Below are positions 8,968-18,883 of a stretch of DNA of 64,000 nt, in pieces. Position numbers and translations under genes: made by a program. The stretch covers positions 2,594,402 through 2,658,401 of the forward strand of contig NZ_CP078067.1 of assembly GCF_019195395.1 (NCBI RefSeq), written 5' to 3'. Within the stretch, counting starts at the first letter, position 1. Every line of letters starts with the position of its first letter. The DNA is from Kaistella faecalis (lineage in GTDB: Bacteria; Bacteroidota; Bacteroidia; Flavobacteriales; Weeksellaceae). The notes under the pieces were generated by a model. That model searched no databases and was not told where the DNA came from. It saw nothing but the letters and a program-made list of their open reading frames with translations.

Positions 8968-10530
8968 ATGACAGATAAAAATAACGACTTACAGATAAAT
9001 ATAAAAGAAACTAATAACATAGAAAACCGTACAGAAATTGGTAAAACTATTCGCGAAATCAGAGAAAAAAGAGGATTAAGCCAGGAACAGTTAGCTGATA
9101 AAATGAATATCAGTCGGTCTACGATTTCCAAAATAGAAAGTGGCAAATTTAACTGTAGTATTGATTATCTTTCCAAATTTGCTACAACACTTGGTTTCGA
9201 TCTAAAAATATCCGACCGTGCAACAGTTGATGTTACACCTATCAAACAGAATATTTCGATTGAGGAAGTTGATGATAAGAGGTATATGATTAGAATGTTC
9301 GAACCTGATGCAGAAACAGAAGCAATCATAACTCACTACTATCATAATAAAGATTCTGATTTAGGTGATGTTTATAGAAAAAATGCGGTTAAATACATTC
9401 AGAACATTTTACAAAATAAATGTCCTGAAGAGGACATTACCTATAAGATTGCAGAGGAGGCGTTGCAGTACGGCCTATTTGATTATTTTCAAATACCCTT
9501 TCCTCCAGTAAATAATCCAACATTTACATTTATTGACTTGTTTGCGGGAATTGGCGGTTTTAGGCTGGCAAGTCAAAAACTCGGGGGAAAATGTGTCTAT
9601 TCTAGTGAGTGGGATGCATTTTCTCAAAAAACATACAAAGCAAATTTTGGGGAGGTTCCGTTCGGTGATATAACTAAGCCCGAGATTAAAAATTACATTC
9701 CGGAGAATTATGATATTCTTTTTGCAGGCTTTCCCTGCCAACCTTTTAGTTATGCTGGTCTTTTAAAAGGCTTCGAAGAAACTAGGGGAACTTTATTCTT
9801 TGATGTTTTGGAGATTTTAGAAAAAACTAAACCTAAAATGTTTTTACTAGAAAATGTAAAGGGCCTTGTTTCCCATGATAAGGGAAATACTTTAGAGGTC
9901 ATTGAACATTCATTACGAAATTTAGGATACAACATAAAGTGGAAGATATTGAACAGTTATGATTTCGGGTTACCACAATATCGCGAAAGATGGTACTGCG
10001 TAGGGTTTCAGGATGAAGTTAATTTTGAGTTTCCAGTGGGAGATTCTCGGGGTGCAAAGCTTAAAAATATTGTAGATGAATCAGCACATGAGGATCCAAA
10101 ATTAAAATTGACCGATTTTGAAATCGAAAGGATTAAGTTTCATTTTAATTCCGATGAAGAAAGGGTTAAACACGATAATTCTAAATATAACCCCAACACC
10201 AAGAAGGGTAAGCATGGCGTTTATTCATTTCAAAAGGCCGATGGTGCATTGCGTTTCCATATTGGTGATGTAGCAAAAACTCAAATTCAAGAAGCTTTTT
10301 ATGCATGTTTAGATACTTATGCACCTACAATAATAGCTAATAGGGTACCCAAACTTTGGGATATTCAGCGTAAATTGTCTGTCAAAGAAGCACAAAGACT
10401 ACAAGGTTATCCTGATGAATTTATTTTCCCCGTTTCTGATAACCAGGCATATAAGCAGTTAGGTAATTCGATTGCGGTACCGGTTGTACAAGCAGTAATA
10501 AACCAAATGTTAAAAACTATCAAACTATAA
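8968..10530 (+). CDS. DNA (cytosine-5) methyltransferase with N-terminal XRE helix-turn-helix
   Basis: This protects host DNA by methylating cytosine at C5 and is probably also its own repressor. Residues 22-75 form an XRE-type HTH (IREIREKRGLSQEQLADKMN, then ISRSTISKIESGKF). A linker leads to the catalytic domain from about residue 187: motif I FIDLFAGIGGFRLAS, motif IV AGFPCQPFS with the nucleophilic Cys near 257, motif VI LLENVKGL, motif VIII QYRERWYCVGF and motif X QLGNSIAVPVV. An HTH fused to a C5 methyltransferase is known from the M.SsoII type, where it controls the restriction genes. McrB- and McrC-like genes follow within two to four bases, so this looks like a LlaJI-like restriction-modification operon. 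Confidence 0.95.
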   Translation: MTDKNNDLQINIKETNNIENRTEIGKTIREIREKRGLSQEQLADKMNISRSTISKIESGKFNCSIDYLSKFATTLGFDLKISDRATVDVTPIKQNISIEEVDDKRYMIRMFEPDAETEAIITHYYHNKDSDLGDVYRKNAVKYIQNILQNKCPEEDITYKIAEEALQYGLFDYFQIPFPPVNNPTFTFIDLFAGIGGFRLASQKLGGKCVYSSEWDAFSQKTYKANFGEVPFGDITKPEIKNYIPENYDILFAGFPCQPFSYAGLLKGFEETRGTLFFDVLEILEKTKPKMFLLENVKGLVSHDKGNTLEVIEHSLRNLGYNIKWKILNSYDFGLPQYRERWYCVGFQDEVNFEFPVGDSRGAKLKNIVDESAHEDPKLKLTDFEIERIKFHFNSDEERVKHDNSKYNPNTKKGKHGVYSFQKADGALRFHIGDVAKTQIQEAFYACLDTYAPTIIANRVPKLWDIQRKLSVKEAQRLQGYPDEFIFPVSDNQAYKQLGNSIAVPVVQAVINQMLKTIKL

Positions 10531-10532
10531 TT

Positions 10533-12629
10533 ATGAAGTATATTAGTGAATCGTTTGTAATAAAATCATGGCATAACCTAATCATCAAAGGTGCGGAAGA
10601 TAGGCTTCAGTTGAATAAATTTTTTGGCGTTTTAGAATTATTGCAACATCTTGATATTTCATCAGAAGAACCCATCAAGCCGAATAATCAATATAATGTA
10701 AAAGTGAGCGAACTCTCGACTTCACTTCAAAATAAATATTCTTTTGATGAAGGAAACAAACGGACATTCACATCCTCAGATATACTCAGTATCATATTTC
10801 CTACTAACTGGTCGGATAATTTAAATAACATAACTTTAAAACAGCAGAAATTACCATTAGAACAAGTGGTTGCAGTTATGTTTCAAAATCGTCCTTTTGA
10901 AGATAGCCAAACTACACTTGATCTTCTTAAAACTTTTGGTTCTGAATTCCATATTGAGGAGCTAATAACCACTTTTTTCTCTGCAGAAGATATTGAAATT
11001 GAATTTCAGCAAAATCGACCTGCTCGAGTTAGTATTATTAGTAAAATTAAAGAATTATTAGAAATTTCAGATGATTCAAAACACACGTTAGGTTTTGATA
11101 AAAACTTAATACAGGCCAATCCTGGTGAACTTACTCGCGGTCCGTTTATACAGCCACTTTATTCAGGTCAGGAGAATCTGAAATATATCTTTTTGGCGAA
11201 TTTTGACATATCCCAATTTTATAATATAAATTCTTTACAGAAGGCAGAAGATCAGACAACATCGAAAGATGAATCGCTGTCCTCAAGTGATCCTTTCCAA
11301 GACTTAACGTCAAATGACATTATAAATTTATTTGCAAGTTGGCTTACACGAAGAGAAAGAAATAAATATTTTAACAACGATTTAGAAAAAACTAAAGAAG
11401 CATTAAACGAGTATTCAGAGAAGTATTATGAGTCTTTTAATGAAGATTTATTCAAGGTTGATTTCCATCAAGTACAAGATTTTATTTCAAAGCTTGATAA
11501 AAACCTTTTCGATGCCGATACTGCTTTCTCCGAATTTAGTTTCAAAAGGTCCAACCACCAGCCGCGAGCAATTTTAGGAAAAGAGAACTATCAAAGGTTT
11601 TTATTAGAATTAGAAAATAAAAAATTAAGAAAGGAGCCAGGAGCAAATATTATTTATTATGGGGCACCTGGTACTGGTAAATCTTATACCGTTAACGAAA
11701 TGATTGCCGGTAAACATACCGACTTTGTGGAAAGAATAACATTTCATCCAGAATATGATAACGCTTCTTTTGTTGGAGGTTATAAACCGACTAAAGTTGA
11801 TAATTCAGATCCTAGCAGCGATATTACTTATGACTTTGTTCCGCAAGCGTTCACCAATATTTATGAGAAAGCATGGTTAGATCCTTTTAACGATTATTAC
11901 CTTATAATTGAAGAAATTAACAGAGGGAATTGTGCAGAAATTTTTGGAGAAATCTTTCAACTATTAGATCGAAATTCAAACTATACTGTTTCACCATCAA
12001 ACGAACTTAGAACATATTTAATAAGAAAATTTAACAATAATAGTTCTCATCCTGGAATTACTAATGGTCTTAAATTACCGGGTAATTTGCACATTTATGC
12101 AACTATGAATACGTCGGATCAGTCATTATTTCCAATGGATAGTGCATTTAAGAGGCGATGGGAATGGCATTATATTCCGATTTGTTATGATGAGATAACA
12201 GATCAGGGGGAGCCCAATCCTTCATATAATTACGAAATTAAGGTGGATAATGATTTGCATTACAGTTGGATTGATTTTATTTCCATTGTAAACAACAACC
12301 ACATAAAAAATAACCCATCGTTAGGAATGGATAAGTGTATAGGTAATTACTTTATTAAACCGGATGAAGTAAATAAGATCACTATAAAACCATTTATTAA
12401 TAAGGTAATCTTCTACTTGTGGAATGATGTTTTTAAAGATGAAGACAACATCGTTTTTGAGGAAAATATATCCTATGAAGAATTCTTCCCGGTAAATACA
12501 AAAGGAAAAGAAAAAATTAAAGAAATGTTTAAACGTCTAGGTCTTACATCAATGGAAGTAAAAACTTCCGGGACAGATTTACTTGCAGGTGAAAAGGCAG
12601 AACATAAAACAGAAAACGGAGAAGCTTAG
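10533..12629 (+). CDS. McrB-like AAA+ GTPase, restriction translocase subunit
   Basis: A 698-residue motor subunit of an McrBC/LlaJI-type restriction complex. The first 350 residues are a specificity region with no family I can name. The AAA+ domain has Walker A IIYYGAPGTGKSYTV (residues about 374-388), Walker B YYLIIEEINRGNCAEIFGEI, and the McrB-type signature IYATMNTSDQSLFPMDSAF followed by KRRWEW. McrB enzymes hydrolyse GTP to translocate DNA and activate the McrC nuclease. The gene starts two bases after the methyltransferase stop. Since a dedicated C5 methyltransferase is present, the target is more likely an unmethylated site (as in LlaJI) than methylated DNA. Confidence 0.93.
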   Translation: MKYISESFVIKSWHNLIIKGAEDRLQLNKFFGVLELLQHLDISSEEPIKPNNQYNVKVSELSTSLQNKYSFDEGNKRTFTSSDILSIIFPTNWSDNLNNITLKQQKLPLEQVVAVMFQNRPFEDSQTTLDLLKTFGSEFHIEELITTFFSAEDIEIEFQQNRPARVSIISKIKELLEISDDSKHTLGFDKNLIQANPGELTRGPFIQPLYSGQENLKYIFLANFDISQFYNINSLQKAEDQTTSKDESLSSSDPFQDLTSNDIINLFASWLTRRERNKYFNNDLEKTKEALNEYSEKYYESFNEDLFKVDFHQVQDFISKLDKNLFDADTAFSEFSFKRSNHQPRAILGKENYQRFLLELENKKLRKEPGANIIYYGAPGTGKSYTVNEMIAGKHTDFVERITFHPEYDNASFVGGYKPTKVDNSDPSSDITYDFVPQAFTNIYEKAWLDPFNDYYLIIEEINRGNCAEIFGEIFQLLDRNSNYTVSPSNELRTYLIRKFNNNSSHPGITNGLKLPGNLHIYATMNTSDQSLFPMDSAFKRRWEWHYIPICYDEITDQGEPNPSYNYEIKVDNDLHYSWIDFISIVNNNHIKNNPSLGMDKCIGNYFIKPDEVNKITIKPFINKVIFYLWNDVFKDEDNIVFEENISYEEFFPVNTKGKEKIKEMFKRLGLTSMEVKTSGTDLLAGEKAEHKTENGEA

Positions 12630-12632
12630 AAA

Positions 12633-14312
12633 ATGCACATCCTGATAGAAGGTGAATATTATCCGGCCAAGCAACTGGAAGAATTGTTTGAGGATCCGAA
12701 ATTCTACAAGCTTAATGGTTTGGAGGGAAGCATAACATCTGTAGGATATTATCATTCTTTCAGCAAAAACACATTGGTATTTATGCTCCCAAAAGTGTTT
12801 ATGGAAGATGGACACCAGACTGTTTTTGGTTGTAACACCACTGAATTAAAGGACTTAATTAAAAATGAGTCAGTAAAACACAAGACAGAATACAATTGGG
12901 TACGTCAATTATCAGTCTACTTTTACAACAGTCTTTTAGAATACCGAAAGAGGTACAATCAGAACATTATTCTTCACAATACAGAAACTTTTGAGCTGAA
13001 CACTAATCTGGGGGATAAAGAGTATTCTTTCCTAGACTTGCTTTTAAGCTTTGTAAACTTTTACAAAAAAAATAAGCAGCAGATTCTCTTCAAGCATATA
13101 GATTTCATTTCCAGTCAGGCAAGAAAACCTAAATGGGAAAAGACAATCCGTAAATCATTACCAATGATGGTGAATGGTAAAACCCCAATTTATACAGAGA
13201 TTTCAAACAGGAAAAAAGTAATAAACACAGAAGAAGAGCTGTTAACATACTTTTTTTCAATTCTGAATCATCTTAACAAAAGCAATGATTTAAACTTAAA
13301 AATTGATAAATCATTTAGGATTATCGAAGGTGGTGCATTTGATAGGCTGTGTGAAAATGGGTTATCTAAACTTCGTAAAATTAAGTATAAATATTTCAGC
13401 GATACGCTTCGCAGAATGTTTGTGTTGTGTGAAATGTATTTTTCGATTTATGATAGGAGTAATGTCAAAAGGAAACGGGAAGATTATTTGTCGGTGAGCA
13501 ACTACAATCTCGTCTTTGAAGATATGGTGGATAAACTCTTTTCTGATGACGAAAGGGAATATCAGGTAGATGGGGTAACAATAGAAAATCTGAAGCATAA
13601 TGATGATGGAAAGATTATTGACCATATTTACGATCACCAGTCATTGGTAGATACGAGTAATATATTTTACATTGGCGATTCCAAATACTATAAATCGGGC
13701 AGCCAGGCAGGAAAAGTCTCAAAATACAAGCAATTTACTTACGCTAAAAATGTAATTCAGTTCAATATTGATTTGTTGAATAGGGATGGGGAGCAAAAGC
13801 TGAAACCATTGCGTTATCGTGATGAGTTAACAGAAGGCTATAACATTTCTCCAAATTTCTTTATTTACGGTTATATCAGCAATATAGAGGATTACGAAGA
13901 CGATTCAGTTAAGAGATATGGTGATGTCGTAGACTCATTTCACTTTAAAGACAGACTGTTCGACCGGGATACTCTCTTTGTGCATCAGTACAAAATCAAT
14001 TTCCTGTATGTTTTAAAAGCCTACACCCATGCCAACAGTAATGAGATAAAGAATTTCCGGGATAAAACCAGAGGAAAATTCAGAAAGCATTTTATTGATT
14101 ATTTTAACGACGAAAATGCCTGTAAATTTGAATTCTATGAATCTCTTTTGCCTGAAGGAGATCATAAGGATTTTGTTGAAAAAAACTTCCGGCAATTAAA
14201 CGGCAAATGTTTCCGCACAGTAGACAATAGATTACTCCTGGCTAAACACAATGTTGATAACTCCTTATCAGACTTACTCTTAAATTTCAAAAAAATGGGT
14301 AAATTGGTATAA
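12633..14312 (+). CDS. LlaJI/McrC-type restriction endonuclease subunit
   Basis: A 559-residue nuclease partner of the McrB-like protein. The C-terminal part carries a PD-(D/E)XK core: NLVFEDMVDKLF, then GKIIDHIYDHQSL, then FYIGDSKYYKSGS (residues about 345-357) and SKYKQFTYAKNVIQ. This arrangement is that of the LlaJI restriction endonuclease family and is related to McrC. The N-terminal part is probably the McrB-binding region. It starts three bases after the mcrB-like stop. Cleavage would require assembly with the motor subunit. The gene and its two upstream partners appear more AT-rich than the Argonaute gene that follows, suggesting separate origins. Confidence 0.9.
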   Translation: MHILIEGEYYPAKQLEELFEDPKFYKLNGLEGSITSVGYYHSFSKNTLVFMLPKVFMEDGHQTVFGCNTTELKDLIKNESVKHKTEYNWVRQLSVYFYNSLLEYRKRYNQNIILHNTETFELNTNLGDKEYSFLDLLLSFVNFYKKNKQQILFKHIDFISSQARKPKWEKTIRKSLPMMVNGKTPIYTEISNRKKVINTEEELLTYFFSILNHLNKSNDLNLKIDKSFRIIEGGAFDRLCENGLSKLRKIKYKYFSDTLRRMFVLCEMYFSIYDRSNVKRKREDYLSVSNYNLVFEDMVDKLFSDDEREYQVDGVTIENLKHNDDGKIIDHIYDHQSLVDTSNIFYIGDSKYYKSGSQAGKVSKYKQFTYAKNVIQFNIDLLNRDGEQKLKPLRYRDELTEGYNISPNFFIYGYISNIEDYEDDSVKRYGDVVDSFHFKDRLFDRDTLFVHQYKINFLYVLKAYTHANSNEIKNFRDKTRGKFRKHFIDYFNDENACKFEFYESLLPEGDHKDFVEKNFRQLNGKCFRTVDNRLLLAKHNVDNSLSDLLLNFKKMGKLV

Positions 14313-14327
14313 AAATACAGTTTACCG

Positions 14328-16430
14328 ATGAATCAAAACCTCCACTTCAACATCCTTACATTTAAGCTGCCAACGGAGCAGCTTACTTTTTATTTCACCA
14401 ACGAGGACGCGGATGGGCTCGTCAGGTATCATATAAAAGCAGTGCCGGATGAGGTCGTCGGATATTTTGGAGAGCAGGAACATTACTACACCTCATTTAC
14501 AGAAGAGAAGGATGGATTCATACCGGTAACCAAAAAAACAGTTCCGGATAGAACAGCGGAACGCACAAAGGACGGAACAGAAATTTTCCGCAACGTACAC
14601 AACTCCGCATTCACACTTTCGGTATTGAAAGCATACTATAGCGCTGAAATTGCAAAGTATTTTAATTCCCGGGGGTTCCCGGTAATGCCAAACTTTATAA
14701 AAGCAATTGAAGTGTGGCTTCCTGCAGATACAAAAGATGCTGCCGGAAAATATAAGCTGTACCGGAAATTTTCCTTAAAAGTGCAGAAAAGTCTGGTCTC
14801 AGATGATTGGGAACTGATGGTTGTATTTGAAGGAGTTTCAAAAGTTTTTCAGAAATCCCTTACAGAACTGCAGGATCTGATTCCTTCAAAGGCGCTGAAC
14901 TGGGTAATTCATGAAAACAGCCTATACAGGTTTGCAAATATTCCGGTTAGCGTGCGCAGAAACCTTGATACTGTGTATCCGGTCTGGAATTTCGATATAA
15001 GAAGCGCGATTCATGAACGCCCCGCTGCACCGGAGAGAGGAAATAAATACCGGAAATTTAAAGAAGAAATTGAAAAGCTGTATAATGAACACCTGAATAC
15101 AGAAGAATTTCGGGAGATCATCACAATCGGTTCAAAGGGGTTTTACAAAGTACCCGATAAACTCATAGGGATGGTAAGCAGCGGCAGTAATAAAATGGTG
15201 TTTGGCAATAATGAAAAAGACATCAACCCAACCAGTGGCCTCACCAATCACGGACCGTTTGATGTGTCAGATGCAGCCGTAATTGAATTCTTCTATATTT
15301 TTCACGAAGATAATACAGATGCGGTTACAAAATTACACCGCTATTTTCAGGGAAAGATAAATACATTCAAAGGACTGGATAAGTTCATACTTACACCGTA
15401 TGCATTTGATAAAAATCTGAAAATTACATTTAAGAATAAAAACAATCCCTGGCCCGAAGTCAGTGCCAGTCTTCGCGATCTTAAAACCTCCAAAGACATA
15501 CGCTATGTTGCGATATATGTGAGTCCTTTCACCAAAGAGGAAGCGACTCCGGAACAGAAAAAAGTATATTACCACATCAAGGAACGCTTGCTGCATTTGG
15601 GAATCCTTTCCCAGGTAATCGACGCACAGAAAACAATGAATAACCGGCTGTTCGAATACAGTGCGCTGAATATGGCGATTGCGATCCTGGCAAAACTCGA
15701 TGGCATTCCATGGCAGCTGAATACAGATTTAAGGAAAGAACTCATCGTGGGAGTAGGAGCGTTCCGCAACACAGAAAGTAATGTGAAATACATTGCAAGT
15801 GCTTTCAGCTTCAACAATACCGGCCAGTTCAACTGCTTCGACCATTTTTATGAGAACCAGACAAAAGAACTGGCAGGTTCCATCATTCATAAAGTTAAAG
15901 AATATACGAGCATTGATCCTACACTGAAAAGATTGATTATTCATTTCTATAAATCGATCAGCGAAAAAGAGATAGCACCCATTGAAGAAGGACTAAAGAA
16001 TTTGGGAATTCACATTCCCGTTTACATCGTTTCCATCAATAAAACAGAGTCAACGGATGTAACAGCTTTTGATAACTCAGATCCTGTGCTGATGCCCTTC
16101 AGTGGAACATATATTAATGTTGGATACCGGAAATACATTCTGTTCAATAATACGAGATATTCAGACGGATATTTTAAAGCAAGTAACGGGTATCCTTTCC
16201 CGATAAAACTCGAACTTTTCTGCACAGAAAAACACCTGTTGAACGATACCCGAACAGTAAAGGAACTCATTGAGCAGGTTTACCAGTTCAGCCGAATGTA
16301 CTGGAAATCCGTAAAACAGCAGAACCTTCCTGTCACCATAAAATATTCCCAAATGGTAGCCGAAATGCTCCCGCACTTCCAGGGCACCACAATCCCCGAA
16401 TTCGGAAAAGACAAACTCTGGTTTTTATAA
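14328..16430 (+). CDS. Long prokaryotic Argonaute with inactive PIWI domain
   Basis: A 700-residue Argonaute. MID features are YYHIKERLLHLGILSQVI (from about residue 413) and AKLDGIPWQL (about 454-463), the conserved MID-PIWI junction. In PIWI the usual first catalytic Asp is missing: ELIVGVGAF has Gly near 477. The second is lost too, with RLIIHFYK at 534-541 where active proteins have an Asp, and the last metal residue is not evident at PVTIKYSQ. It therefore probably binds a guide and target without cutting. The long N-terminal half leaves room for N and PAZ-like domains. It begins 15 bases after the restriction operon. Inactive long-B Argonautes are known to trigger separate nuclease, SIR2 or membrane effectors, and candidates for the first two follow here. 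Confidence 0.85.
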   Translation: MNQNLHFNILTFKLPTEQLTFYFTNEDADGLVRYHIKAVPDEVVGYFGEQEHYYTSFTEEKDGFIPVTKKTVPDRTAERTKDGTEIFRNVHNSAFTLSVLKAYYSAEIAKYFNSRGFPVMPNFIKAIEVWLPADTKDAAGKYKLYRKFSLKVQKSLVSDDWELMVVFEGVSKVFQKSLTELQDLIPSKALNWVIHENSLYRFANIPVSVRRNLDTVYPVWNFDIRSAIHERPAAPERGNKYRKFKEEIEKLYNEHLNTEEFREIITIGSKGFYKVPDKLIGMVSSGSNKMVFGNNEKDINPTSGLTNHGPFDVSDAAVIEFFYIFHEDNTDAVTKLHRYFQGKINTFKGLDKFILTPYAFDKNLKITFKNKNNPWPEVSASLRDLKTSKDIRYVAIYVSPFTKEEATPEQKKVYYHIKERLLHLGILSQVIDAQKTMNNRLFEYSALNMAIAILAKLDGIPWQLNTDLRKELIVGVGAFRNTESNVKYIASAFSFNNTGQFNCFDHFYENQTKELAGSIIHKVKEYTSIDPTLKRLIIHFYKSISEKEIAPIEEGLKNLGIHIPVYIVSINKTESTDVTAFDNSDPVLMPFSGTYINVGYRKYILFNNTRYSDGYFKASNGYPFPIKLELFCTEKHLLNDTRTVKELIEQVYQFSRMYWKSVKQQNLPVTIKYSQMVAEMLPHFQGTTIPEFGKDKLWFL

Positions 16431-16448
16431 ACTCAAACAACCCTAATA

Positions 16449-17705
16449 ATGAATATTGACGAACTAAGAGAACATCAGGCCGGTCTTGAAAAAAATATGG
16501 ATAGTATTAAAGATGACAGGAAAGCTCTGTATAAAATAAGGGATAGTTTTGCAAAATACTACACACAGGAACGGATTGAAAAGATGCCATTGGATGATTA
16601 TGTTTTAGGTAAAAAACATCCGGATGACAAGTTTAATTTTTGCTATACATTAGAAAGACAGTTAGATGGCTTAGGAAGAATAGTGGGATCTACAGCGCAG
16701 AAACTGGGTATCTATTATGGTGTAACCAAATCGGATAAGACATACAAATATCGATATACAAAAAAATTTGGCGAGACTGAAGTGGAAGCTTTCTCCAATA
16801 TAAAGCAGGCAATTATTGAGCTGATTAATTTTGGTAAGGAGGAGAATTTACCAGGAATCGTAAAAAATAAAATATCGCCAATGTTTAAGGGTAAAATACT
16901 CTGTACCTATTTCCCCAACAGGTATTTAGACGTATTTGCAGATGAACACCTTACGTACTTTTTAGTTCAGCTTAATCTTGATACACCTGAGTTGTTGCAA
17001 TCAAACCCCGTTTACAAAAGAGAAGCTTTAATAGCTTTTAAAAACGAAGATCCGGTAATGAAAGAGTGGCCACTGGATATCTTCAGTCATTTTCTTTATA
17101 ATTATTATCCCAAGCGACCAACTGTTAAAGAGCCAAAAAACAAACCGAATAAAATTTTGGATGAATACCTTACTCCTGAATTTCCAGCTGAATATCAAAC
17201 AGAATGGGTACAATTGGAGATGCAGGACCCGGGAGAAGTTTCAAAGAAAGGCACTAAGCCGAGAGGGGGAGGAAATCCTGATTATGAGAAAGAAGCGAGA
17301 AAGCTTAAGAGATTAGGAGATAGAGGTGAAAAATTAGTGATGGAGATGGAGATAAAGCGGCTTCAGAATTTGAATTTGCCTGCCTTAGCAGCGAAGGTAA
17401 AAAAAGCGGAATTTGATTATTTAGGGTATGACATTCAATCATTCGAAACTAATGGTGAAACGAGATATATTGAAGTCAAAGCTACCAGATCTAAAGTCGG
17501 TACAGCAAATTTTTTTCTCTCCGAAAATGAACTTACTAAAGCAGAAGAATTAAAGAACTATTACATCTATATGGTATACGATATTCTTTCCACTAAGCCC
17601 AAGATTTGGGTTATTGATAATCCTTTCAATCCTGAGAATGATAAGGTAGTTAAAACTCCTGTCTCATATAGAGTAATGGTTAAAGCTAAAGACACTGGGA
17701 AATAA
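16449..17705 (+). CDS. McrB-type N-terminal reader domain fused to DUF3883 nuclease-like domain
   Basis: A 418-residue protein, 18 bases after the Argonaute gene. Residues about 25-180 resemble the N-terminal domain found in front of many restriction AAA proteins: FAKYYTQERIEKMPLDDYVL, then KFNFCYTLERQLDGLGRI and KLGIYYG. A linker rich in Pro and Lys leads to a C-terminal DUF3883 domain: LGDRGEKLVMEMEIKRL (about 291), YLGYDIQSFE and RYIEVKATRSK (about 338-348), then FFLSENELTKAEEL. The E-x-K of the IEVK motif matches a restriction-nuclease-like core. It may be the nuclease effector of the Argonaute or an extra subunit of the restriction system. Confidence 0.8.
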   Translation: MNIDELREHQAGLEKNMDSIKDDRKALYKIRDSFAKYYTQERIEKMPLDDYVLGKKHPDDKFNFCYTLERQLDGLGRIVGSTAQKLGIYYGVTKSDKTYKYRYTKKFGETEVEAFSNIKQAIIELINFGKEENLPGIVKNKISPMFKGKILCTYFPNRYLDVFADEHLTYFLVQLNLDTPELLQSNPVYKREALIAFKNEDPVMKEWPLDIFSHFLYNYYPKRPTVKEPKNKPNKILDEYLTPEFPAEYQTEWVQLEMQDPGEVSKKGTKPRGGGNPDYEKEARKLKRLGDRGEKLVMEMEIKRLQNLNLPALAAKVKKAEFDYLGYDIQSFETNGETRYIEVKATRSKVGTANFFLSENELTKAEELKNYYIYMVYDILSTKPKIWVIDNPFNPENDKVVKTPVSYRVMVKAKDTGK

Positions 17706-17802
17706 TAGTTAGGTTAGGCACTATTCATCATGGTTTTATATGCAAATGGAGTCCTTATATAAATAAATCATAATACAGAGTAACAATAAAACACTAATTT
17801 AA

Positions 17803-18834
17803 ATGACAACACAGGAAGAGATAGAAAAAGTTCACGGGGGAGGAACTCACGTTGTAATTTTGGGAGCAGGCGCTTCATTCGCAGCTACTTTGAGAAATCC
17901 AGAGAAAAACAAACAGCATCTTCCTTTGATGAGGAATATTGTTGATATAGTAGGATTAAATGATGTAGTTGATGCTTTACCGGAAGAGTATAAAAAATTA
18001 CGGAATAATTTTGAAAAACTGTATAGTAACTTGTATAATGATAAAAGATTTATTGAAGAGCGGGGATTTATTGAGAGGGGAATCTATCACTACTTTAACC
18101 AGTTGGAACTGCCTGATGAACCGACAATATATGATTATCTGGTTTTATCTTTGAGGAATAATAAAGATTTAATAGCAACATTTAACTGGGATCCGTTTTT
18201 ATATAAGGCTTTCATAAGGAATAATAAATTTGTAAAAGGTCCTGGCATCAATTTCCTACACGGCAACGTAGCAATTGGGTATGATGAAGAGAATAAAATA
18301 TCCGGTCCCGCAAATTGGTCATCTAACGAGTTCAGGAAGAAATTTGAACCTACACAATTGCTATATCCAGTAGAAAAGAAAGATTACAATTCTGACGAGT
18401 ACATTGCCGGTCAATGGGAAAGCTTATCCGATTATCTTAAAATTGCTCAAAGAGTAACAGTATTTGGTTATTCTGCACCCGTCACTGATGTTGAAGCGAT
18501 TGATTTGCTGAAAAACGCGTGGGGTGATATTGAAGATAGGGCAATGGAAGAGTTTGAGATAATTGATATAAGAGATGAAGAGGAGGTGGTGAAAGCTTGG
18601 GATAAATTTATTCATACACATCACTACCATTATTGCAAGGATTATTTCGAATCTTCATTAGCTTGGCATCCGCGAAGAAGTGTAGAGAGCTATCGACATT
18701 GGGCAATGCCATTATCACCGAATGAGGTATTTCAGGATGGAAATAAAATTCCAGAAGACTTCAAGACGCTGGAAGAATTGTGGGAGTGGCATGTTCCCCT
18801 CATAGAAGCTGAAAAGAGATTTTATGAATCTTAA
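17803..18834 (+). CDS. SIR2-like protein, probable NAD-degrading effector
   Basis: A 343-residue protein of the SIR2-like superfamily. Near the N-terminus is the nucleotide-binding loop VVILGAGASFAATLRNP (residues about 17-33). Further on come IATFNWDPFLYKAF, the FLHGNVAIGY segment holding the likely catalytic His, and VTVFGYSAPVTDVEAI near the end of the domain. In defence systems such proteins consume NAD+ to stop infected cells. A 97-base gap separates it from the gene before, so it may have its own promoter. It lies close to an inactive Argonaute, a combination known from Argonaute-SIR2 systems; the partnership here is inferred. Confidence 0.8.
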   Translation: MTTQEEIEKVHGGGTHVVILGAGASFAATLRNPEKNKQHLPLMRNIVDIVGLNDVVDALPEEYKKLRNNFEKLYSNLYNDKRFIEERGFIERGIYHYFNQLELPDEPTIYDYLVLSLRNNKDLIATFNWDPFLYKAFIRNNKFVKGPGINFLHGNVAIGYDEENKISGPANWSSNEFRKKFEPTQLLYPVEKKDYNSDEYIAGQWESLSDYLKIAQRVTVFGYSAPVTDVEAIDLLKNAWGDIEDRAMEEFEIIDIRDEEEVVKAWDKFIHTHHYHYCKDYFESSLAWHPRRSVESYRHWAMPLSPNEVFQDGNKIPEDFKTLEELWEWHVPLIEAEKRFYES

Positions 18835-18883
18835 TTGTAGCAAGTCTAATTAATTTTATAACCATCAGAATAATGTTTAATTA

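Noticed and set aside
10533..14312. A type IV McrBC system against methylated DNA
   Set aside because: A methyltransferase is directly upstream in the same operon and the nuclease is of the LlaJI kind, so a LlaJI-like restriction-modification system fits better.
14328..16430. An active guide-directed DNA-cutting Argonaute
   Set aside because: The first Asp of the catalytic set is Gly (GVGAF) and the HRDG-like position reads HFYK; the needed metal ligands are absent.
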